Below, piece after piece: positions 50,103-57,603 of a stretch of DNA of 64,000 nucleotides (position 1 is its first letter; each line of letters starts with the position of its first letter). Source of the DNA: DATAZK01 sp965199805. GTDB taxonomy: Bacteria > Actinomycetota > Actinomycetes > Frankiales > Frankiaceae. The notes beneath the pieces were generated by a model that was not told the origin of the DNA, made no database searches, and saw nothing but the letters and a program-made list of their open reading frames with translations. A program made the position numbers and the translations under genes. Where the stretch lies: assembly GCA_965199805.1 (NCBI GenBank), contig CBDATO010000001.1, forward strand, positions 868,001 to 932,000, given 5' to 3'.

Positions 50103-50333
50103 TCACTTACCGAAGACGAACGGCACGATCAGACCGATCAGCGCGAGCGCCTCGGCCAAGGCGAAACCGAGGAACAGGTAGGTACGCGTGAGGCCGGCGC
50201 TCTCCGGCTGGCGAGCCGTCGAGTTGATGTAGGCCGCGAACACGAGACCCACGCCGATGGCGGGGCCAATGGCCGCGAGGCCGTAGCCGATCGAACCGAT
50301 ACTGCCGGTGACCTCGGCTTGAAGTAGAGCCAT
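50103..50333 (-). CDS. atpE: ATP synthase subunit c
   Basis: A 76-aa two-helix proteolipid. The proton-binding carboxylate is E61 in GFALAEALALIG; the polar loop is STARQPES. No sodium-type ligand set is evident, so proton coupling is expected. A strong AGGAGG lies about 11 nt before the ATG, which suits the high translation needed for the multi-copy c-ring. Confidence 0.97.
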   Translation of the reverse strand: MALLQAEVTGSIGSIGYGLAAIGPAIGVGLVFAAYINSTARQPESAGLTRTYLFLGFALAEALALIGLIVPFVFGK

Positions 50334-50391
50334 GTCTGTCGGGTCCTCCTCGTAGGGGGGGTTGGCCTGGCAGGCACTTGCCGCAGGCAGA

Positions 50392-51195
50392 TCAGTGCTC
50401 CTCCGCCATCGCGTTAGAGATGTATACGGAGGTCAGAATGGTGAAGACGTACGCCTGCAGCGAGATGACGATGAGCTCGAACAGCGTAAGGACGATCGAC
50501 ATGATGAACGAGACGCCGCCGAACACGTAACCGGTGCCGCCCGTACCGAAGAGGTACAGGGCGCCGCCGAAGAACACCAGCAGCAACAGGTGACCGGCGA
50601 ACATGTTGGCGAAGAGCCGGATGGCCAGCGTGGCCGGCTGCAGGATCAGCTGCGAGATGATCTCGATCGGCGTGACGATGAACAGGATGTACCAGGGCAC
50701 GCCGGGCGGGAAGGCAATGCCCTTGAAGTAACCCCAGAGCCCTTTGCGCTTGATGCCGACGTAGTTGTAGATGCCGTAGGTGATCAGCGCCAGGACCAGC
50801 GGGAACGCGATCCGCGAGTTCACCGGCACCTGGGCCAGCGGCAGGATCTCGTAGAAGTTGTTCACGAAGATGAAGGCGAACAGCACGGTCAGGTAGGGCG
50901 CGAACTTGAGTCCGGCAGGCCCCATGACCTCTCGGGCCACACCCTCGCGGATGAACCCATACACCGATTCGGCCGCCCACTGCAGCCGACCGGGGACGAT
51001 CTTCGGGTTGCGGAACGCGAAGTAGAAGAACGCGCCGACCAGCACGACCGAGAACAGCACCAGCGTGTAGATGCGGTTGAAATGGATGTGCAGCCCGAAA
51101 AGCGTGAAGTCGGTGAACGACTTGAAGTCGAACGACGACGTTCCGATCGGGTGCTCATCCTGGAAACCTGGATGTGCTGCCGCCAGGACGATCAC
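50392..51195 (-). CDS. atpB: ATP synthase subunit a
   Basis: A 267-aa proton-channel subunit with about five or six membrane helices. The essential Arg is in LAIRLFANMFAGH. GTG 51195 overlaps the stop of the 76-aa AtpZ/AtpI-like gene (GTGA), which fixes the start although the frame is open to 51327. A 58-bp gap separates it from atpE. Confidence 0.95.
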   Translation of the reverse strand: MIVLAAAHPGFQDEHPIGTSSFDFKSFTDFTLFGLHIHFNRIYTLVLFSVVLVGAFFYFAFRNPKIVPGRLQWAAESVYGFIREGVAREVMGPAGLKFAPYLTVLFAFIFVNNFYEILPLAQVPVNSRIAFPLVLALITYGIYNYVGIKRKGLWGYFKGIAFPPGVPWYILFIVTPIEIISQLILQPATLAIRLFANMFAGHLLLLVFFGGALYLFGTGGTGYVFGGVSFIMSIVLTLFELIVISLQAYVFTILTSVYISNAMAEEH

Positions 51196-51422
51196 TCGCC
51201 GCTCACCGCCCTGCCCCACTTCACGTAGACGAGATAGACACCAGCAACGGCCCCGACGATGAGGCCAACCATGATCAAGAAGTGCGTACCCAACCAACGG
51301 TCGAGCCCATAGCCGATCGCCGCCCACAGTGCCGGGGCCACGAACAACGTACCGGTGATCTCGGCTGCGTTCGCATCGTGGTGGCCCAGCCGATCGTGCG
51401 GGGGCGCCTTGACCGGCTTCAT
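51192..51422 (-). CDS. AtpZ/AtpI-family small membrane protein
   Basis: A 76-aa protein with two membrane helices (about residues 25-40 and 48-66), GYGLDRWLGTHF between them and a short basic tail. Such proteins precede atpB in many operons and have been linked to c-ring assembly or Mg2+ entry. Coupled to atpB by GTGA. The family role is inferred from context and topology. Confidence 0.8.
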   Translation of the reverse strand: MKPVKAPPHDRLGHHDANAAEITGTLFVAPALWAAIGYGLDRWLGTHFLIMVGLIVGAVAGVYLVYVKWGRAVSGE

Positions 51423-51490
51423 GACTCGGTCACAGTACCAAGCACTTCACGGCACCTGACCAGCGGATCGCAACACATCGGCAACAACGC

Positions 51491-52003
51491 TCACATCTTC
51501 CGTACAACGGGCGTCACACCCGCGGCATCTGCGGACCCGGCGTCGTCATCAGGACCTGTGGACTCGCCCGAGTTGCCGACCTCCGGCAGGACGACGTACG
51601 GCATACGCGTACGCCAGACGCCGACCGCGTGCGAGATCAGCCAGCCGAGCGTCGCTCCCACCACCGTCCACGCGAAGGCGGGGCCGTTGAGGTGCTTCGC
51701 CCAGTCGGTACCGAAGACGATGACGCCGAGCACGACCACCTTCACGCCGTAGACGGTGAGAGCGACAGGCAGGGTCAGTCCGGGACCCACCGTGTTGGCC
51801 ATCTCCACCAGCACCATGCTGACGAGGAAGAACAGGCTCACCAGGAGCAGTCCGACCGCGGAGCTGACCAGTCCGCGTACGCCGCCGAAGCCTCCGGAGA
51901 GCGCCAGGGCCACCGGTGCGGCGAGCGCCACGCCACGCAGGCCCGCGCGCAGCGTGAGGCCGAGCGGGGTGGGCACCTGGCCGGCCGGTGCGGTGATGCT
52001 CAT
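51491..52003 (-). CDS. AtpI-like integral membrane protein
   Basis: A 170-aa protein with four predicted membrane helices (starting around residues 24, 48, 78 and 108) and an acidic Asp/Ser-rich C-terminal tail. Its place directly ahead of the ATP synthase genes and its topology suggest the AtpI group, thought to help c-ring assembly. ATG 52003 overlaps the wecA stop (ATGA). A cytosolic WAKHLNGPAFAW loop is present. Confidence 0.7.
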   Translation of the reverse strand: MSITAPAGQVPTPLGLTLRAGLRGVALAAPVALALSGGFGGVRGLVSSAVGLLLVSLFFLVSMVLVEMANTVGPGLTLPVALTVYGVKVVVLGVIVFGTDWAKHLNGPAFAWTVVGATLGWLISHAVGVWRTRMPYVVLPEVGNSGESTGPDDDAGSADAAGVTPVVRKM

Positions 52004-53094
52004 CGGCCCGCCTTACCCGGCATCCGGACCACCACCAGCGACAGGGCCGCGAGTCCGGCCACCACCAGCACGATGGTGAGCGGGGCGCTGGAGAACTGCG
52101 CGAGCACTCCTCCGAAGCCGAGCAGGGCGGCCCAGAACCACAGCAGCAGCACCGCACGCACGTGGGAGTGGCCGATCTCCAGCAGCCGGTGGTGCAGGTG
52201 CATCTTGTCGGGGCTGAACGGCGAACGCCGGGCCCGCGTACGGCGGATGACCGCCAACCCGAGGTCGACGAACGGGACGGCCAGCACCAGCAGCGGCACG
52301 AAGAGCGGGATCAGTGACGGCAGCCGGTCGGCGCCGGCGATGCCGCCGTACGAGACCTCCCCCGTCACCGACGTCACGCTGGCTGCCAGCAGCAGGCCGA
52401 TCAGCATGGAGCCCGAATCGCCCATGAACTGGCGTGCCGGGTTGAAGTTGTGCGGCAGGAAGCCGACGCACACCCCGGCGGTCGCGACCGCGAGCAGGGT
52501 GGCCGGGGTGGCCCGGTAGAGGCCGTTGGTCACCGAGATGTGGTAGCTGTACGCGAACTCGGCCAGCGCCGCGATGGCCGCGACACCGGCGGCCAGCCCG
52601 TCCAGCCCGTCGACGAAGTTCATCGCGTTGACCAGCACGACCGTGAGCAGGACGGTCAGCGGCACGGCCGTCTCGGGGCCGAGGCTCGCCGTGTTGCCGT
52701 TCGGCAGGATCGCGAACGACAGCTGGATGCCGAGCAGGACCATCACGCTGGCCGCGGCCACCTGGCCGGCCAGCTTCGTCACGGCGTCGATCGGCCACTT
52801 GTCGTCCACCGCCCCCAGCAGGCAGATGAGCGCACCGGCGATCAGCACCGCCCGGGGCTCGCCGTACGCCTTCGACACCTGCGACAGGAAAGGCAGCTGA
52901 CCCGCGACCAGCAGGCCGGCAGCCAAGCCGGCGTACATCGCCACACCGCCGAGCCGCGGGGTCGGGATGACGTGCACGTCGCGATCGCGTGGCGCCGCCA
53001 TCGCCCCGACCCGCGTCGCGAGCCGCCGGGTCAGCGGGGTGACGAGGAAGGTGACGGTCGCCGAGACGAGGAAGACCAGGATGTATTCGCGCAT
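52000..53094 (-). CDS. wecA: WecA-type undecaprenyl-phosphate glycosyl-1-phosphate transferase
   Basis: A 364-aa polytopic membrane enzyme of the MraY/WecA family with about ten helices. The conserved cytosolic motifs are LGAVDDKW, NAMNFVDGLDGLAAG, NPARQFMGDSGSM and KMHLHHRLLEIGH. In actinobacteria this gene beside atpI makes the lipid-linked GlcNAc-phosphate that starts arabinogalactan or wall-polymer synthesis. ATG 53094; its stop overlaps the AtpI-like start. Confidence 0.92.
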   Translation of the reverse strand: MREYILVFLVSATVTFLVTPLTRRLATRVGAMAAPRDRDVHVIPTPRLGGVAMYAGLAAGLLVAGQLPFLSQVSKAYGEPRAVLIAGALICLLGAVDDKWPIDAVTKLAGQVAAASVMVLLGIQLSFAILPNGNTASLGPETAVPLTVLLTVVLVNAMNFVDGLDGLAAGVAAIAALAEFAYSYHISVTNGLYRATPATLLAVATAGVCVGFLPHNFNPARQFMGDSGSMLIGLLLAASVTSVTGEVSYGGIAGADRLPSLIPLFVPLLVLAVPFVDLGLAVIRRTRARRSPFSPDKMHLHHRLLEIGHSHVRAVLLLWFWAALLGFGGVLAQFSSAPLTIVLVVAGLAALSLVVVRMPGKAGR

Positions 53095-53166
53095 CCCGCC
53101 TCGATTCTCGGACCTGCCCCCCGGGCCTGCCGCCCATCACTGCCCTATGGTGCCGCGCCTGAGCAC

Positions 53167-54525
53167 TCAGCCGGGGTAGATCGGGAAGCGCGCCACGAGC
53201 GAGCTCACCGCGGACGCGATCTCGGTGACGGGATCGGTGCCGCGCACCGCCCGGCCGATGAGACCGGCGACCTCTTTCATCTCGCCCTCGCCCATCCCCT
53301 GCGTCGTCACCGACGGGGTGCCGACGCGGATGCCCGAGGCGACCGCCGGAGGCTGCGGGTCGTACGGGATGGCGTTCTTGTTCAGCGTGATGCGGGCGGC
53401 GTCGGAGCGCGTCTCGGCCTCGGTGCCCGTGACGCCGAGCTCGCGCAGGTCGAGCAGCGCGAGGTGGGTGTCGGTCCCCCCGGCGACCGGACGGATGCCC
53501 TCGGCGGCCAGGCCGTCGGCGAGCGCCTGCGCGTTGGCGATCACACGCCGGGCGTAGTCCTGGAACGCCGGCTGCGCCGCCTCGTGCAGGGCGACGGCCT
53601 TGGCCGCCACCGCGTGCATCAGCGGACCACCCTGGCTGAACGGGAAGACGGCCTTGTCGACCTTCTTGGCCAGCTCCTCGGTGGACAGGATCATCCCGCC
53701 GCGCGGGCCGCGCAGCACCTTGTGGGTGGTGAAGGTGACGATGTCGGCGTAAGGCACCGGGCTCGGGATCGCCTTGCCGGCGACCAGGCCGATGAAGTGC
53801 GCCGCGTCGACCATCAGCCAGGCGCCGACCTCGTCGGCGATGGACCGGAAGGCGGCGAAGTCGATGAGGCGCGGGTAGGCGGTGGCGCCGCAGATGATCA
53901 GCTTCGGCCGGTGCTCCTGAGCGAGCTTGCGCACCTCGTCGTAGTCGATCAGCTCGGTGTCCTCGCGCACGCCGTACGCGATCACGTTGAACCAGGCGCC
54001 GCTGAAGTTGACCTTGCTGCCGTGGGTGAGGTGCCCACCGTGCGGCAGTGACATGGCGAGCACGGTGTCGCCCGGCTTGAGCAGCGCGGCGTAGGCGGCG
54101 AGGTTGGCGCTCGCGCCCGAGTGCGGCTGCAGGTTGGCGTGCTGGGCCCCGAAGAGCTCCTTGGCCCGCGCGATGGCGATCTCCTCGGCGCGGTCGACCA
54201 CGGCGCAGCCGCCGTAGTAGCGCCGGCCCGGGTAGCCCTCCGCGTACTTGTTCGACAGGGTCGATCCGAGCGCGGCCAGCACCGACGGGCTCGTGAAGTT
54301 CTCGCTCGCGATCAGCTGCAGGCCGCCGCGCGCCCGGTCGACCTCGTCGAGGAGCACCTCGGCGATGAGCGGGTCGGACGAGGCGAGCGCACCGAAGTCG
54401 GGACCCCAGAACGGGGACGCGCCACGGGCGGCGACGTTCTTGGCGGCAACGGCAACATCATCGGCGTCGTCGGGCACGGGGGCCTCCTCGGTGGTGATCG
54501 GCAGGTCAATCGTACGAGCGGGCAC
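53167..54525 (-). CDS. glyA: Serine hydroxymethyltransferase
   Basis: A 452-aa PLP enzyme converting serine and tetrahydrofolate to glycine and methylene-tetrahydrofolate. The PLP-lysine motif is TTHKVLRGPRGG, and YAEGYPGRRYYGG and NLQPHSGA are intact. The first ~40 residues are an Ala/Asp/Glu-rich extension before the usual start of the fold. GTG 54525 is the first in-frame start; an internal GTG in that leader cannot be excluded. Confidence 0.95.
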   Translation of the reverse strand: MPARTIDLPITTEEAPVPDDADDVAVAAKNVAARGASPFWGPDFGALASSDPLIAEVLLDEVDRARGGLQLIASENFTSPSVLAALGSTLSNKYAEGYPGRRYYGGCAVVDRAEEIAIARAKELFGAQHANLQPHSGASANLAAYAALLKPGDTVLAMSLPHGGHLTHGSKVNFSGAWFNVIAYGVREDTELIDYDEVRKLAQEHRPKLIICGATAYPRLIDFAAFRSIADEVGAWLMVDAAHFIGLVAGKAIPSPVPYADIVTFTTHKVLRGPRGGMILSTEELAKKVDKAVFPFSQGGPLMHAVAAKAVALHEAAQPAFQDYARRVIANAQALADGLAAEGIRPVAGGTDTHLALLDLRELGVTGTEAETRSDAARITLNKNAIPYDPQPPAVASGIRVGTPSVTTQGMGEGEMKEVAGLIGRAVRGTDPVTEIASAVSSLVARFPIYPG

Positions 54526-54557
54526 CCCCGTAGCGGTGGGTCAGCTCGTGAACGTGA

Positions 54558-55259
54558 CTATTCCTGCAGGTCGGGCACTTCGCTGCGGAGCTCGTCGAGC
54601 GAGATGGCGCCCATCCGCAGCACGCGCGGCGGGCTGACCGTGCAGTCGACGATGGTGGACGCGAGCGCGTCCTCCGAGCGTCCGCCGTCCAGGTAAACGG
54701 CGACGTCGTCGCCCAGCTGCTCGTACGCGTCGAAGGCGTCGGCGGCCGGGGCGCGGCCCGACACGTTGGCGCTCGACACCGCGAGCGGACCGGTGCGCTG
54801 CAGCAGCTCGATCGCGACCGGGTGCAGCGGCATCCGGATGGCGACCGTGCCGTCGGCGTCGCCGAGATCCCAGGCGAGCGCCATCGCGTGCCGCACGACC
54901 AGCGTGAGCCCGCCCGGCCAGAACGCCTTGCGCAGCAGGTCCGCCTCCGGCGAGACCCAGTCGACCAGGCCGTCGAGCGTGGTCCACGAGCCGATGAGCA
55001 CGGGAACGGGCATGTCGCGCCCGCGGTGCTTGGCGGCCAGCAGGGCGGCCACCGCGTTGGGCGAGAAGGCGTCGGCGGCGAGTCCGTAGACGGTGTCGGT
55101 CGGCAGCACGACCAGCTCGCCCAACGAGATCGCCCGCTCGGCCGCCTTGAGGCCGTCGGCGCGCTGCCCCGGGTCGCTGCAGTCGTACACAGCGTCGGAG
55201 ACCGCCGAATCGAGGTCGACCGGATCGAGGTACACAGGGTGGGGATCGGGCTCTGTCAC
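54558..55259 (-). CDS. tsaC: Threonylcarbamoyl-AMP synthase (Sua5/YrdC)
   Basis: A 233-aa YrdC-fold enzyme making the threonylcarbamoyl-AMP used for t6A37 in ANN-reading tRNAs. The signature VVLPTDTVYGLAADAF, KHRGRDMPVPVL and SSANVSGRAP are present. GTG 55259 overlaps the prmC stop (GTGA) and so is preferred to a start at 55325. Standard neighbour of prmC and prfA in actinobacteria. Confidence 0.93.
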   Translation of the reverse strand: MTEPDPHPVYLDPVDLDSAVSDAVYDCSDPGQRADGLKAAERAISLGELVVLPTDTVYGLAADAFSPNAVAALLAAKHRGRDMPVPVLIGSWTTLDGLVDWVSPEADLLRKAFWPGGLTLVVRHAMALAWDLGDADGTVAIRMPLHPVAIELLQRTGPLAVSSANVSGRAPAADAFDAYEQLGDDVAVYLDGGRSEDALASTIVDCTVSPPRVLRMGAISLDELRSEVPDLQE

Positions 55260-56092
55260 GCGCGTACCGCCGTCAGGTAACGAGGGCGACCGGTGAGGTC
55301 GCGCTGGTCGGTCAGGTCCTGCCACCCGGCGAAGCAGGCGGGAGCACTGAGGCCCTGGTCGTCGCCGTGCTCGACGACGACGAGGCCACCGGGGCGCAGC
55401 AGCCGAGCCGCCGCTGCCGCGACCGCCCGCACGCAGTCGAGGCCGTCGGCGCCGGAGAAGAGCGCTGCGGCCGGGTCGTGGTCGGCGACCTCGGGCTCGA
55501 GGTGCGTACGCAGGCCGACCGGGAGGTAGGGCGGGTTGGACACCACGACGTCGACCGTGCCGTCGAGCTCGGGAAGGGCGTCGGACAGATCACCCTCGAC
55601 CAGGGTCACGGGCAGGCCGGTCGCGGCCACGTTGCGCGCGGCCCACGCCAGCGCGGCGGGCTCACGGTCGACCCCCCACACCACGGCTCCGGCGCACTCC
55701 TGCGCCGTCGCGAGCGCCAGGGCTCCGGTGCCCGTACCCAGGTCGACGACGCGGGGGGCGGTCAGCCGGTGCTCGCGGACGAATGCCAACACCGGGTCGA
55801 TGAGCAGCTCGGTCTCCGGACGCGGCACCAGTGCCCCCGGCCCCACCTGCAGCTCCAGGTAGCGGAAGGTGGCGGTGCCCACGATGTGCTGCAGCGGCTC
55901 ACGGGCCTCGCGGCGGGCGAGCAGCTGCTCGAGCACCGGGCCGGCTGCGGCGAGCGCGTCGGGGGTCGCCAGCAGGAGCCGGGATCGCGAGATGCCCAGC
56001 GCGTGCACGAGCAACGCCTCGGCGTCGTGGCGCGGGCTCGGCACGCCCGCGGCCTCGAGCCGGCGCGCGTAACCGGCCAGGACGCGCGTCAT
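55256..56092 (-). CDS. prmC: Release factor glutamine methyltransferase
   Basis: A 278-aa class I SAM methyltransferase that methylates the GGQ glutamine of release factors. The SAM loop VVDLGTGTGALAL and the catalytic NPPY motif are present, and the N-terminal helical domain binds the release factor. ATG 56092 overlaps the stop of prfA, its substrate gene, by 4 bp. Confidence 0.95.
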   Translation of the reverse strand: MTRVLAGYARRLEAAGVPSPRHDAEALLVHALGISRSRLLLATPDALAAAGPVLEQLLARREAREPLQHIVGTATFRYLELQVGPGALVPRPETELLIDPVLAFVREHRLTAPRVVDLGTGTGALALATAQECAGAVVWGVDREPAALAWAARNVAATGLPVTLVEGDLSDALPELDGTVDVVVSNPPYLPVGLRTHLEPEVADHDPAAALFSGADGLDCVRAVAAAAARLLRPGGLVVVEHGDDQGLSAPACFAGWQDLTDQRDLTGRPRYLTAVRA

Positions 56093-57183
56093 GACGCGGC
56101 GGCGCCGGTCAGCAGGCGCTGCACGTCGGCGCGGTGCAGCACGTCGAGCACCGGCTCGAGCTCGCCGTCGAGCACCCGGTCGAGGTTGTACGCCGTGTAG
56201 CCGACGCGGTGGTCGGAGATCCGGTTCTCCTTGTAGTTGTACGTACGCACCCGCTCGCTGCGGTCGACGGTGCGCACCTGTGCCGCCCGGCTCACCCCGG
56301 CGGCGGCAGCGGCCTCCTCGCGGGCGGCCGCCAGCAGCCGGGCGCGCAGGATGCGCAGCGCCGACTCCTTGTTCTGCAGCTGGCTCTTCTCGTTCTGGCA
56401 GGACACGACCGTGCCCGTCGGCAGGTGGGTGATCCGTACCGCGGAGTCGGTCGTGTTGACGCTCTGCCCGCCCGGCCCGGAGGAGCGGAACACGTCGATA
56501 CGCAGCTCGTTGGGGTCGATCTTCACGTCGACGTCCTCGGCCTCGGGCAGCACCAGCACGCCGGCGGCCGAGGTGTGCAGCCGCCCCTGCGACTCGGTGA
56601 CGGGGACCCGCTGCACGCGGTGGACGCCGGCCTCGTACTTCATCCGGCTGTAGACGCCGTGCGTGACGTCCTTGGACCGCAGCGCCAGGCTGACGTCCTT
56701 GTAGCCGCCGAGATCGCTCTCGGTGGAGTCGAGCACCTCGACGCTCCAGCCGCAGCGCTCCGCGAAACGCAGATACATGCGCAGCAGGTCGCCGGCGAAC
56801 AGCGCCGACTCCTCGCCGCCCTCACCGGCCTTGATCTCGACGATGGCGTCCTTGGAGTCGTCGGGGTCGCGCGGCAGGAGCAGCTCCTGCAGCCGCTCGG
56901 CGAGCTGCAGCTCACGGACGGAGAGCTGCTCGGCCTCGGCGGCGAAGCTCGCGTCGTCGCCGGCGAGCTCCTCGGCGGCCCCCAGGTCGTCACGGGTGGA
57001 CGCCAACTCGTGCGCCGTCTCGACCACCTGGGACAGCTCGGCGTAGCGCCGGCCGAGCGCACGCGCCCGGCCCTGATCCGCATGCACCGCTGGGTCGGCG
57101 AGCTCGAGCTCGATCTTCGCGTGCTCGGCGAGCATGGCGGCGAGGGCGGGCGATCCCGAACTCTGGTCAGCGAGCTGACTCAT
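56089..57183 (-). CDS. prfA: Peptide chain release factor 1
   Basis: A 364-aa class I release factor reading UAA and UAG. The anticodon-like PxT motif appears as RVPVTESQGR, and the catalytic loop is SGPGGQSVNT. The Gln of GGQ is the PrmC target. ATG 57183; 85 bp downstream of rpmE with a hairpin between. Confidence 0.97.
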   Translation of the reverse strand: MSQLADQSSGSPALAAMLAEHAKIELELADPAVHADQGRARALGRRYAELSQVVETAHELASTRDDLGAAEELAGDDASFAAEAEQLSVRELQLAERLQELLLPRDPDDSKDAIVEIKAGEGGEESALFAGDLLRMYLRFAERCGWSVEVLDSTESDLGGYKDVSLALRSKDVTHGVYSRMKYEAGVHRVQRVPVTESQGRLHTSAAGVLVLPEAEDVDVKIDPNELRIDVFRSSGPGGQSVNTTDSAVRITHLPTGTVVSCQNEKSQLQNKESALRILRARLLAAAREEAAAAAGVSRAAQVRTVDRSERVRTYNYKENRISDHRVGYTAYNLDRVLDGELEPVLDVLHRADVQRLLTGAAAS

Positions 57184-57228
57184 GCCTCTTCAAACCCCGC
57201 CCCGGATAGAGCAACCACGAACAGACCA

Positions 57229-57259
57229 CTGGCGCCGACGACAGGATCGCCGGCGCCAG
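57229..57259 (-). terminator. Hairpin after rpmE
   Basis: CTGGCGCCG (57229-57237) and CGGCGCCAG (57251-57259) form a perfect 9-bp stem with a 13-nt loop, 10 bp past the rpmE stop. The minus strand then reads TGGTCTGTTCGTGG, a weakly T-rich tail. It may partly separate rpmE from prfA expression. Confidence 0.45.
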
Positions 57260-57268
57260 AGGAATGCG

Positions 57269-57502
57269 TTATTTGCCGCCGGCGGTCTGCCCGGCGACGC
57301 GCTTGCCGAAGCGGCGCTCGAACTTCTCGACCCGGCCACCGACGTCGAGAATCTTCTGCTTGCCGGTGTAGAACGGGTGGCACTGCGAGCACACGTCGGC
57401 GTGGATGGCACCGCTCGACGACGTGCTCCGCGTGGTGAACGTCGAGCCACAGGAGCAGGTCACCGTGGTGTCGCCGTACGCGGGGTGGATGTCAGCCTTC
57501 AT
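57269..57502 (-). CDS. rpmE: 50S ribosomal protein L31 (zinc-binding form)
   Basis: A 77-aa L31 of the C+ type: CSCGSTF and VCSQCHPFYTGKQ supply the zinc ligands. The C-terminus is extended by a Gly/Lys tail. GAGAGGAAATC precedes the ATG at 57502. Zinc-free paralogues elsewhere often replace this form under zinc limitation. Confidence 0.96.
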   Translation of the reverse strand: MKADIHPAYGDTTVTCSCGSTFTTRSTSSSGAIHADVCSQCHPFYTGKQKILDVGGRVEKFERRFGKRVAGQTAGGK

Positions 57503-57603
57503 GATTTCCTCTCTTGTCGGCCGCCGGGTCCTGACGGGCGCGCCAGGTGAACCGGAACCGTGCGATCCAGGGTAACGCGACGAGCGAGCGAGCTATGCCC
57601 GCG

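Noticed and set aside
50355..50361. A run of seven G between atpE and atpB
   Set aside because: Short homopolymer in a 58-bp gap; no clear structure or function, and the AGGAGG site nearer the start explains atpE translation.
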